Shown: positions 27,901 to 34,850 of the stretch, in pieces
Position numbering within the stretch: the first letter of the stretch is position 1
Layout: each line of letters starts with the position of its first letter
Assembly: GCA_023429375.1 (NCBI GenBank)
Contig: JAEYVY010000007.1
Coordinates: 1-64,000 of the forward strand
Reading direction: 5' to 3'
Origin: Bacteroidota bacterium
GTDB taxonomy: Bacteria > Bacteroidota > Bacteroidia > Bacteroidales > Tannerellaceae
DNA length: 64,000 nucleotides
Made by a program: the position numbers and the translations under genes
The notes under the pieces: model-generated
Seen by the model: only the letters and a program-made list of their open reading frames with translations
What the model was told of the DNA's origin: nothing
The model's database searches: none

Positions 27901-28475
27901 CCTTGCAGAGCAACCTCCTTGGGTTGAAAACCAACATAAGAGAATATTAAGGTTGCATTTGCATATGGTACTTCAATCGAATAGTTTCCATCGATATCCG
28001 TTACTGTTCCTTTTGCAGCTCCTTTTACCATAATATTAACCCCGACCAAAGGATCTCCGAGGTTATCTACTACCTTTCCTTTTATCTTTCCATTATTGCT
28101 CTGTTGAGGCTCAGGTAGAGTCTTGTTATTGGATGGCCTCAAAACCACCTGGTCGTTTTCGACAAGAACTTCACAATTGACATTTTTCAATAAAAGGGAG
28201 AGTGCCTGCTCCAGGGTCAAGTTATTCGATTCTAGTGTGATTTTAGTGTTCGAATCAACAACATCGTCAGAGTAGAGAATACTTACTCCTGTTTGTTTGG
28301 TTATCTGTTCGAGTACTTGATGTAGTGGCATTTCTCGAACAGATAAATTAATCTGTGTTTTTAGTATATTGGCATTCATTGAAACGCCAAATAGAAGTAG
28401 TGTAATTAACATACTTACTTTCTTGAGAGTTCTCTTCATCAAAGGAACTCCGGCTTTCGGTTTCATTCGTTTCAT
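24948..28475 (-). CDS. SusC/RagA TonB-dependent transporter with STN domain
   Basis: A 1175-aa outer-membrane TonB-dependent transporter. After a signal peptide it has an STN (secretin/TonB N-terminal) domain at about 45-110, a carboxypeptidase-regulatory-like domain at about 128-205 (KGKVVDNLGDPLVGVNI) and the TonB box region EEVVVVGYTTQKK. The plug follows from about 222, and the C-terminal 22-strand barrel ends in NFGVDITY. The STN domain is what allows signalling through an inner-membrane FecR to an ECF sigma factor, so this is a transport-coupled regulator as well as an importer. Start is uncertain: residue 1 or Met13 (28439). It lies 30 nt after fecR. Confidence 0.94.
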   Translation of the reverse strand: MKRMKPKAGVPLMKRTLKKVSMLITLLLFGVSMNANILKTQINLSVREMPLHQVLEQITKQTGVSILYSDDVVDSNTKITLESNNLTLEQALSLLLKNVNCEVLVENDQVVLRPSNNKTLPEPQQSNNGKIKGKVVDNLGDPLVGVNIMVKGAAKGTVTDIDGNYSIEVPYANATLIFSYVGFQPKEVALQGMKELNITLVEDSKALEEVVVVGYTTQKKATITGSISTITTKDLKQSPTANLNNALAGRMPGLMVNQFSGGEPGVDAAEVRVRGMGTYGDKSPIVIVDGVERDMSYLAPEEIETFTILKDASATAPYGVRGANGVIIIQTKRGKASEKATVNFKASVGSNNPVKFPTYLGSADYATLYNEAMINSNPGTDPSKLTLFSPQAIENFKKAQGDNSDGLGYNWDYFDYAFKPGSQQDYSFSVRGGSDRARYYVMGNYFQQSGNYKHTNLTKYDTQAIFKRYNFRTNIDVDITKDFYVRVDLGARITDRNAPGTTANRVVSIANTQPPYLPIVLPDNGNPANESFVLNNPYGMLYGDPLHRFNILGELSRTGYLNEKKSSVNGTFALGHKLDFITKGLKVEGVFSYDAHEGRWIRRQLETRNDGYAAYGRYATFQPAEGNNGAFYMNNSNYEGRYILGNPWYSTDETIGNGLSHNAAESKSYYQLKFDYIRSFGDHDVSGLILFNRSARTYDNRVEYRYQGMTGRATYAFQNKYLAEFNIGYNGSENFAPGKRYGVFPAGSVGWVISRESFMKGTEKWLNNLKLRGSYGLVGSDMISSDDNDRFAYLQFYSDGSKYSFGVNEFGSESKGLKEGNFANPDLTWEKSRKINVGLDAALFDERLTFSFDFFTEHRYDIITKLSDGNKLGFPDVVGKDAPFINSGKVDNYGVDFEIGWQGKIGRDLRYFIKPNFTFARNKIVFMNEIPYDNEWRRNTGRRIDENFVYVFDHFVRDQAEADKLNAMNGGAGFQPWGKLYPGDAIYKDLNNDGKIDDEHDRKSMGHPRTPEIQFGIPFGFQHKGFDFSILLQGATNSSMLLNGAAVWAFPAYEQDQIGKVKKLHLNRWTEENKDFATYPRLTYGTDENNKNENSSLFLYDATYLRVKNVELGYSLPKSSIRFAGLQNVRFYIQGMNLLTFDNLSDVDVDPETKNGNGAWYPIQRIFNFGVDITY

Positions 28476-28505
28476 TAGATAGAAGATTATGTTAATAATA
28501 AAAGT

Positions 28506-29654
28506 CTAGTATATTGAGGAGATTTTAAAAATATTTTTCCTCTTATCCTCTTTTGACAGGATACTGTACATTAATAATCTTAATGTTTCATCAGGCGTAT
28601 CTTTCATGTTTAGCTCACCGGAAACATTACTATTGGAATATTTGGGGTCTAAAAGTGTTATCTTGATGTTATATACCTTTTCCAGTTTTTTGAGTACTGT
28701 ACTAATTTTCTGCTTCTTAAATTTCAGCTTTCCATCTATCCAAGAGATATAGTTACTCACGTCCACTAGAGTTAACGTAGACTCTCCGTTATTGGCATTA
28801 AATGAATAACAATGATTGGGAGATAGCTCGATCTGCTTTTCTTTGTTATCGAGAGAGATTCGACCATGAACTAAAACCGCTTCAAAATAAGCCTGTTCTT
28901 TATCGACCAAAACATTGAAAGTCGTCCCAAGAACCTCCACTGTTTTAAATGTGGTTTGAACAACAAATCGCCTATTTACATTGTGGGTTACATCAAAATA
29001 GGCCTCCCCCTCTAAATATACTCTCCTTTCATCTCCCATAAATACGGATGGATAAACAAGAGTGGAACCAGAGTTTAGATACACTTTCGTACTGTCCTCA
29101 AGAATGATGACCGATCGTTTACCATAGGGAACACGAATTGTATTTAATACAGTACTAGCTTCCAAATTAATCGTATCATTGATAGTAACTTGACCTTGAT
29201 TTGCATAGTTTACATTGGCTTCTGATCCGGCTAATCGTATTGTCTTATCCTCCTTAGCTAACAATGCTTTTTCCGGATTCATCGTTAGTGTTATTTCATG
29301 ACTGTACGGAACAGCATTTGCCAACGATTCATAATCAATTACAGGCTTGTCATTCCCATCGATCCAGTTAAAAAGTCCAACGACAACAAGGATGGCCACA
29401 GCAGCTACACTGCTGATTTTAATGTACATATTTCTAAGCCGATACCGATGATTATCAATTCTCTTCATTATTTGTTTGATATGATCTTCATCAACATCAA
29501 CCGCTTTGTCCATCTGTACAACAACCCAAATAGAATGAAGATGCTGAAAATAAGCTTTATTCTCGACTGATTCTTCTATCCATCTTAACACATAAAGCGA
29601 TTCTTCTCGTGTCGTCTGTTTTTCAAAAAATTTTATCAGCAATAAGTCATCCAT
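28506..29654 (-). CDS. FecR-family anti-sigma factor
   Basis: A 382-aa inner-membrane anti-sigma protein. The cytosolic N-terminus (about 1-80) should hold the ECF sigma factor, a transmembrane helix lies near 80-100 (VAAVAILVVVGLFNWI), and the periplasmic FecR domain follows (about 160-260, starting near VPYGKRSVIILEDSTKVYLNSG). A DUF4974 domain ends the protein (about 310-375, KLKFKKQKISTVLKKLEKVY). The start is the ATG at 29654, as the frame upstream reads through a terminator. No sigma gene precedes it; the nearest candidate is the reversed gene at 22399. A small hairpin at 29664-29685 lies just ahead of the start codon. Confidence 0.92.
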   Translation of the reverse strand: MDDLLLIKFFEKQTTREESLYVLRWIEESVENKAYFQHLHSIWVVVQMDKAVDVDEDHIKQIMKRIDNHRYRLRNMYIKISSVAAVAILVVVGLFNWIDGNDKPVIDYESLANAVPYSHEITLTMNPEKALLAKEDKTIRLAGSEANVNYANQGQVTINDTINLEASTVLNTIRVPYGKRSVIILEDSTKVYLNSGSTLVYPSVFMGDERRVYLEGEAYFDVTHNVNRRFVVQTTFKTVEVLGTTFNVLVDKEQAYFEAVLVHGRISLDNKEKQIELSPNHCYSFNANNGESTLTLVDVSNYISWIDGKLKFKKQKISTVLKKLEKVYNIKITLLDPKYSNSNVSGELNMKDTPDETLRLLMYSILSKEDKRKNIFKISSIY

Positions 29655-29700
29655 TGTTCTTCTTTCTTTATCCGTACATAAAGAAGAACACATCTGAACT

Positions 29701-29745
29701 AAGAAAACCTCAACTGTTACATATTTTAACAATTGAGGTTTTCTT
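29701..29745 (-). terminator. Terminator of the long GH127 transcript
   Basis: An 18-bp stem with a single mismatch (AAGAAAACCTCAA pairing with TTGAGGTTTTCTT, extended inward by CTGTT/AACAA) follows the GH127 stop on the minus strand by 28 nt. It separates this gene from fecR. Confidence 0.85.
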
Positions 29746-29773
29746 AATAGAATGTATTCTCTATAATTCTTTC

Positions 29774-32227
29774 TTAATTCTCTTTAATATTTATCTCGAA
29801 GATACCAACTGCTTTATCCTCTTGCGGTTTTATGGTCAGCTTAATTTTGTCTGTTTTGACCTGTTTGGCTGGATGTACCATATTAAACTGGTCTTTAAAG
29901 AGATGATAGTTGTCTGTCACATACAACGGAAAATCCACCCATTCCCCGTTTTCATCGTATGCAAGCGACCACTCTTCCGGTAGTCTTACACTGCGGTTGT
30001 CATCACACCAGAAGACAGAGAAGCTTCGTATATCTGTAGCTTTATCCAAAGTGATGGTCAACGATTGTTCCTTGCCTTGTTGACCCCAGCTGGACCATTT
30101 ATACAATTTCGTGTCTGAAGACGTCTGTGGCACTTGATTATCTGCTACAGCTGCCAAGAAATCTCTTTCATAGGTGTGCGTTGCCTCTAATGATTTAAAT
30201 TTTCCATGTGTTGCCAATCGCCTGTCCACATAGGGTAAAACGCCTTCAGATTCCGGAAACCAAACCATCATACTTCCATTACCTCGGTTGTTCCATGCAA
30301 AATAGGGAATCAAGATCAGTTCGGAAGCAACATTCCCCTCGGCTATTTTCGCCAAAGCCGGTATTTTTATTTGCGGAATAGTTTGGTTTATCTTGTTTTC
30401 ATAGGGTAATGCAGACGGTGTGCCGGAAATATAAACATTGGGTAGACAGTCTCCATTATCAATACCTTCTGCACAATAAACCAACGGGCCTTTTGTCAGG
30501 CATACGCGTCCCCTATCCGCTTCTACCTGATCGATTGCTTTTGAATACCTGAGTGGCATTGGTAACTTTAGTTCAACGATATCGCCTTTCTTCCATGCAC
30601 GTTCAACCGACACAAAGCCTTTGACAACCTCTGCTTTTATAGCCTTACCGTTCACAAAAAGCTGCCATCCGGATGGTTCTGAACCGATAAAATGATACAG
30701 TTCACCCGGAACGAATTGTTTTCCCGTCCACGTCGGAATTCTAAACTTCATACTGAACTTTTGTCCGTTTTTATCGGGAGTAACAATCCATTTAATCTGT
30801 TCGTCAAAAGGATATCCGGTAATTTCTTTCAGATGTACTTTCCCAGAATTCACTGTCAAGGCTGTACTTCCTCCAGCATAAAATGAGCAATATATTTCAT
30901 TTTGTGTGGTGGCATACATTAAGCTAGGTACCTGTGGAATCAGTCTAGCCAGATTGGATGGACAACAAGCAGTTCCAAACCACGGAGAACGCCCGCGTAA
31001 TCCATGATTAAAAGGCTTAATTCCATCAGTTTCTAACGGGTTTAAATAGAAGAATCGATTACCTTCCAGATTCACTCCGGCCAAAACGTTATTCAGCAAA
31101 GCAACTTCAGCCACGTCCATATACTTCCCATCACGTTCCATGAGGAACATTCTATGATTAAAAAATACGTTTCCAACGGCAGCACAGGTTTCATCAAAAG
31201 CATCTTGATTGGGTAGTTCATACTCCGGTCCAAACCCTTCAATCCCATGTATAGCTCCTAATCCTCCAGTTATATGCATACGCGTATCCACAATATTATG
31301 CCAGATACTATCCAAAGCCGGACGGTATGTCGGGTCATTGGCATACACACTCACATCGGCCATGCCAGAATATAAGTAAGTGGCCCGTACGGCATGCCCA
31401 ACTGCCTTTGTCTGTTCGCGAACAGGTACATGTTGCTGAGCATATTCAGGAGACATCACCCCTGTTCCTTCGGGACGGTAAGTCACACCGCGAATGTCAA
31501 GGAACTTTTTAGCCATTTGCAAGTAGAGGCTATCTCCTGTGACACGATACAGCTTAACCAATGCCAATTCAATTTCCTGATGACCAGGAGCCTGATTAAC
31601 AGGTTTACCGCCATTGTAATTCGGATCTCCTTCAAAAAAAACTTTGTTAATATGACGAGCGTTTTTCTGCGCCACATTCAGCCATTTATCTTTACCAGTA
31701 GCCAAATAATAGGCTATAGCTCCTTCATACATATGCCCCATATTGTATAATTCATGGCTATGTACAACAAACGAATAAGGCGTTTCTCCCATTCCACCAA
31801 TATCATTTTTCGATACACCCGTAATATGTGATTCATAATGATAGCCATCTTTTTGTTGGGCATCCGCTATAATATCAATGATTCGGTCCATTTCAGCTTC
31901 CAACTGTTCATCTTTCTCTAAGGATAATAAATAAGCGGCACCCTCCATTACTTTATACAAGTCAGAGGCTACATAACGGTGGGTAAAAGGAAGCTCATCG
32001 GGGATTCCTTTCAAAAAGTTAGCTGTTCGTTTCAAGTTCTCAACTGCAGGTTCTGTTTTGTCGAGTGCAAACGGAACAAGTACTTTCTTCTGCGTCTGTA
32101 AACGGGGCAACCAGAAATTGTCTTCCAAAGTCACCTCGTTAAAGACAACAGGTGTCAGAATATCTTGTGCACAGACCGAAAATAAAGTAGAGGAGACAAT
32201 GATAACAGCGAATAGTTTTTTTATCAT
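29774..32227 (-). CDS. GH127-family beta-L-arabinofuranosidase-like enzyme (long form)
   Basis: An 817-aa secreted GH127/DUF1680 enzyme (signal peptide about 1-20). Its zinc-cysteine site is intact: Glu346 and Cys348 in DETCAAVG, and Cys421-Cys422 in GTACCPSN, spaced as in characterised GH127 enzymes. The helical catalytic barrel (about 30-440) is followed by beta-sandwich domains. An extra C-terminal beta-domain (about 690-817) resembles an F5/8 discoidin-like module and is absent from the shorter paralog at 20155. It is transcribed from its own promoter and stops at the terminator at 29745. With the short GH127 and SusCD it suggests a locus for beta-L-arabinofuranosides or related branched sugars. 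Confidence 0.87.
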   Translation of the reverse strand: MIKKLFAVIIVSSTLFSVCAQDILTPVVFNEVTLEDNFWLPRLQTQKKVLVPFALDKTEPAVENLKRTANFLKGIPDELPFTHRYVASDLYKVMEGAAYLLSLEKDEQLEAEMDRIIDIIADAQQKDGYHYESHITGVSKNDIGGMGETPYSFVVHSHELYNMGHMYEGAIAYYLATGKDKWLNVAQKNARHINKVFFEGDPNYNGGKPVNQAPGHQEIELALVKLYRVTGDSLYLQMAKKFLDIRGVTYRPEGTGVMSPEYAQQHVPVREQTKAVGHAVRATYLYSGMADVSVYANDPTYRPALDSIWHNIVDTRMHITGGLGAIHGIEGFGPEYELPNQDAFDETCAAVGNVFFNHRMFLMERDGKYMDVAEVALLNNVLAGVNLEGNRFFYLNPLETDGIKPFNHGLRGRSPWFGTACCPSNLARLIPQVPSLMYATTQNEIYCSFYAGGSTALTVNSGKVHLKEITGYPFDEQIKWIVTPDKNGQKFSMKFRIPTWTGKQFVPGELYHFIGSEPSGWQLFVNGKAIKAEVVKGFVSVERAWKKGDIVELKLPMPLRYSKAIDQVEADRGRVCLTKGPLVYCAEGIDNGDCLPNVYISGTPSALPYENKINQTIPQIKIPALAKIAEGNVASELILIPYFAWNNRGNGSMMVWFPESEGVLPYVDRRLATHGKFKSLEATHTYERDFLAAVADNQVPQTSSDTKLYKWSSWGQQGKEQSLTITLDKATDIRSFSVFWCDDNRSVRLPEEWSLAYDENGEWVDFPLYVTDNYHLFKDQFNMVHPAKQVKTDKIKLTIKPQEDKAVGIFEINIKEN

Positions 32228-32268
32228 GGTAGTTATTTAGTTTGATTTCAATTTTAAGGCTAACACTA

Positions 32269-32276
32269 CAAATATA
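32269..32276 (-). promoter_or_regulatory. -7 promoter element for the long GH127 gene
   Basis: On the minus strand this reads TATATTTG (TAnnTTTG), 42 bp upstream of the GH127 ATG at 32227. Confidence 0.55.
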
Positions 32277-32443
32277 GCTAATATACAAGTTTATCGATAG
32301 GTTAATCCAAATCGGAGTAAAAACCACTAGTTACATTTAATTCCTTATTGACAATTTGTCTAACGAACAAACCAAAATACTAACATTTTGTTTTTTAACA
32401 AAAAACACCTGAAAAATTTAAATGCCAACCGACTGACGAACCA

Positions 32444-32566
32444 TCGGGATGATTTTCTAAAATTGGGGTTATGAAGGTAAAAATCATCCCGACCTTTTTT
32501 AAAAAACATCGAGGTCTTTTTTTTAAAACATCCCAATGCTTTTTTAAAAGGATTGGGATGTTTTTT
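32444..32566. repeat. Tandem array of ~22-nt units forming successive hairpins
   Basis: Read on the minus strand, four 10-11-nt cores (CATCCCAATCC, GCATTGGGATG, GACCTCGATG, GGTCGGGATG) are separated by near-identical spacers of the type TTTTAAAAAA. Most cores end in GGGATG or its relative, and the first is inverted. On the plus strand the units fold into three hairpins in a row: a 13-bp stem at 32444-32456/32480-32492, a short GACC/GGTC stem, and an 11-bp stem at 32527-32537/32552-32562. Each is followed by a run of six or more T. The last one looks like a good rightward terminator. Confidence 0.65.
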
Positions 32567-32948
32567 CAAGGAAATGTTTTGAACTCTTTTTTTCTTGATT
32601 TTTTCATTTTCCGAAGATAAAACACTTCCAAAAACACACCTTTAATCGCCTTTCACAAATCCAGATGCAAATTGGACCCGCACTTCGTTTTGCTAAAAAA
32701 ACGAGCTCAAATCGTCTAATTCTACCTCGTTTCATTTTGACTCATTCTCCGCTTTTTCTTTAACATTTCGTCAAAAACAGGATTTTAGCCATAATCCTTC
32801 AACATGCACTCCCATAGCAAAGGGGGAAACCCGATGAAAGTATCATCCTCAAGGAGGAAATGCACTAAATATAAAGACAAAAGGAACCTTAACCCTACAA
32901 AATTTGTTCTATCATACGATTTAGCTGGTTGGTTCTTTTACTGTTTAC
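32567..32948. other. Gene-free stretch with several small hairpins
   Basis: No credible ORF is seen. It holds an AAACGAG/CTCGTTT stem at 32699-32732, a GGATT/AATCC stem at 32780-32797, and three small adjacent hairpins at 32824-32857 flanked by direct repeats ATGCACT (32804-32810 and 32860-32866). The folded patch could be a structured RNA or a remnant; no known family was recognised. Confidence 0.35.
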
Positions 32949-32956
32949 TAAATTTG
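32949..32956 (+). promoter_or_regulatory. -7 promoter element very close to the TIGR02757 gene
   Basis: TAAATTTG matches TAnnTTTG, and a TTGG element starts 20 bp upstream at 32929. The element ends 4 nt before the ATG, predicting a leaderless transcript. Confidence 0.6.
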
Positions 32957-32960
32957 TAGC

Positions 32961-33719
32961 ATGAAAAATGAGTTAAAAGAGTTTCTCGACGAAAAGGTTT
33001 TAGAATACAATACGAAAGAATTCATTCTCTCCGATCCCATACAGATTCCCCATCGATACAAACGAAAAGAGGATATTGAAATAGCCGGTTTTTTAGCCGC
33101 AACGATTTCTTGGGGGAATAGAAAAATGATTATCAGTAATTCCAATAAAATAATGGGAATCATGGGAAATTCTCCATACGACTTTATCATGTCGGCATCC
33201 GACTCACAGATTGAAGCAATCAAGGGCTTTGTTCATCGCACGTTTAACTCCCAAGATTTAATTTCTTTCATCAAAAATTTGAGAAATATTTACCTCAACC
33301 ATGAGGGATTAGAGGGCATTTTTACGAAATATCAGTCTCAAGATTCCTTGCAAAATGCAATCTCAACCTTTAAGAAGATATTCTTTGAGCATGACCCCTA
33401 CTCCAGAGCGACTAAACACGTAAGCGACCCAAACAGTGGAAGTGCCGCCAAACGAATAAACATGATGCTTAGATGGTTTTGCAGGCAAGATAATCAAGGG
33501 GTAGATTTCGGTATTTGGAAAAACATTCCTCCATCGAAGCTGTCCTGTCCGTTGGATGTGCACTCCGGAAATGTGGCCCGTAAGTTAGGCCTTTTGACGC
33601 GCAAGCAGAATGATGCAAAGGCATTGAAAGAACTGGATACAGCCTTAAGAGCCATGGATCCTGTCGATCCTGTAAAATATGACTTCGCGTTATTTGGGAT
33701 AGGTGTATTTGGGGGATAA
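32961..33719 (+). CDS. TIGR02757 / DUF2400 family protein
   Basis: A 252-aa soluble protein of the TIGR02757 (DUF2400) family, common in Bacteroidetes and of unknown function. Family landmarks are DPIQIPHRYKRKEDIEIAGF, ATISWGNRKMI, KRINMMLRWFCRQDNQGVDFG and the C-terminal CPLDVHSGNVARKLGL. The overall pattern is reminiscent of helix-hairpin-helix DNA glycosylases, but no catalytic residue can be named. The ORF stops inside a strong hairpin (33708-33740). Its promoter -7 element ends 4 nt before the ATG. Confidence 0.85.
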   Translation: MKNELKEFLDEKVLEYNTKEFILSDPIQIPHRYKRKEDIEIAGFLAATISWGNRKMIISNSNKIMGIMGNSPYDFIMSASDSQIEAIKGFVHRTFNSQDLISFIKNLRNIYLNHEGLEGIFTKYQSQDSLQNAISTFKKIFFEHDPYSRATKHVSDPNSGSAAKRINMMLRWFCRQDNQGVDFGIWKNIPPSKLSCPLDVHSGNVARKLGLLTRKQNDAKALKELDTALRAMDPVDPVKYDFALFGIGVFGG

Positions 33720-33740
33720 AGAGGTTATTCATCCCCCAAA
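33708..33740. terminator. Hairpin overlapping the TIGR02757 stop codon
   Basis: A perfect 10-bp GC-rich stem (TTTGGGGGAT pairing with ATCCCCCAAA) closes a 13-nt loop and includes the stop codon at 33717-33719. There is no U-run after it in either direction, so it may instead protect the mRNA end or only partly terminate. Confidence 0.5.
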
Positions 33741-33779
33741 CCACAAAGTCATATACTTATAGTCCGGCTAGCGTGACCC

Positions 33780-34751
33780 TCACCATTTAATCAGAGGCGT
33801 TACCCGTTTGACCGGACGGTCTTCTTCTAAAAATCCTATCACATTATCACTTACAGCCTTTGCCATCTCGATACGCGTCTGCAAGGTTTGCGTACCAATA
33901 TGCGGCGTGAGAACCACGTTGTCTAGTTCGAGTAGTTCCGGTGATGGGAAATCCCCAAATTCAAAAACATCCAAGCCGGCCCCTCGAATAATACCCTCCT
34001 TCAGAGCCTTAATTAATGCATGTTCATCAACTAAAGGGCCTCTGGCAGTGTTAATCAGGATGGCTGTAGATTTCATTTTCTGAAGTTCTTTTTCTCCGAT
34101 TAAATGGTATGTTTCTTTTGTATAGGGAGCATTAATGGAAACAAAGTCTGAACGTTCTAATAATTCTTCAAAACTAACATATTCGGCACCTATACGGGTT
34201 TCAGCTTCATTATCAAGCTGACGCCGTTTGTAATAGAGGACTTCCATTCCACAAGCCTTTGCTCGTTTCGCCAGAGCTTGACCAATACGTCCCATTCCAA
34301 CGATTCCTAAGGTTTGACCTGTTACTGCGACTCCCAGATTTTCAAGCACACCCACCTTCATGCTTCGTCCTTCTTGCCTTAAACGTCGGTCGCATTCAGT
34401 TACACGTCTGGCCGTATCCAATAGCAAAGCCAGTGCAAGATTAGCGGTAGGAGCAGTTACCTGATCGGGAGTGTTAGCAACCGTTATCCCTTTTTCTATA
34501 GCATAAGGAATATCGATATTATCATATCCAACAGCATAGTTTGCTACTAATTTCAGGTTCGTTGCACGATCCATCAGCTCTTTATTGACAGGAAAATCGA
34601 ACATCGTACAAAGCACATCATAGTCGGGGATCATCTCCAACACTTCTTGATAAGAAAATCCCTTTTCATCGGGAAAAGTCACACCATATTTCTCTATCAA
34701 CTCTTCAAAACCCTCCCTAAACATATCGTAGGTTACCAAAATTTTCGCCAT
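33780..34751 (-). CDS. D-isomer-specific 2-hydroxyacid dehydrogenase
   Basis: A 323-aa NAD(P)-dependent dehydrogenase that interconverts a 2-oxoacid and a D-2-hydroxyacid. The Rossmann motif GIVGMGRIGQALAKRA lies near 150, and the catalytic trio is complete: Arg in NTARGPLVDE, Glu in GAGLDVFEFG and His in TPHIGTQT. Overall it resembles glyoxylate/hydroxypyruvate reductases and D-glycerate dehydrogenases more than serine-pathway SerA, which has extra regulatory domains. The exact substrate cannot be told from sequence. It is transcribed alone on the minus strand, divergent from the SpmAB-like gene. Confidence 0.9.
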   Translation of the reverse strand: MAKILVTYDMFREGFEELIEKYGVTFPDEKGFSYQEVLEMIPDYDVLCTMFDFPVNKELMDRATNLKLVANYAVGYDNIDIPYAIEKGITVANTPDQVTAPTANLALALLLDTARRVTECDRRLRQEGRSMKVGVLENLGVAVTGQTLGIVGMGRIGQALAKRAKACGMEVLYYKRRQLDNEAETRIGAEYVSFEELLERSDFVSINAPYTKETYHLIGEKELQKMKSTAILINTARGPLVDEHALIKALKEGIIRGAGLDVFEFGDFPSPELLELDNVVLTPHIGTQTLQTRIEMAKAVSDNVIGFLEEDRPVKRVTPLIKW

Positions 34752-34822
34752 CTTGCTCTAAGTAAATTTGTTATATGATGCCAAAAATACGGAATCGCAT
34801 CTTTAAAGCAAAGAAGAATTAC

Positions 34823-34830
34823 TACTTTTG
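34823..34830 (+). promoter_or_regulatory. -7 promoter element for the SpmAB-like gene
   Basis: TACTTTTG matches TAnnTTTG and lies 20 bp before the ATG at 34851. Confidence 0.55.
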
Positions 34831-34850
34831 TAGGTTAAACAGGATTGATT

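Noticed and set aside
29609..29983. 124-codon plus-strand frame over the fecR start and GH127 end
   Set aside because: It runs antisense to two real genes and through a terminator hairpin; no protein-like features.
32360..32569. 69-codon frame on the minus strand across the repeat array
   Set aside because: Its Lys/Phe-rich sequence is a by-product of the A/T-rich repeat spacers; it has no promoter and overlaps hairpins, so it is not called as a gene.
32780..32866. Known riboswitch in the gap before TIGR02757
   Set aside because: I compared it by eye with cobalamin, TPP, SAM, glycine, c-di-GMP and fluoride consensus features and found no match; kept only as an unassigned folded patch.
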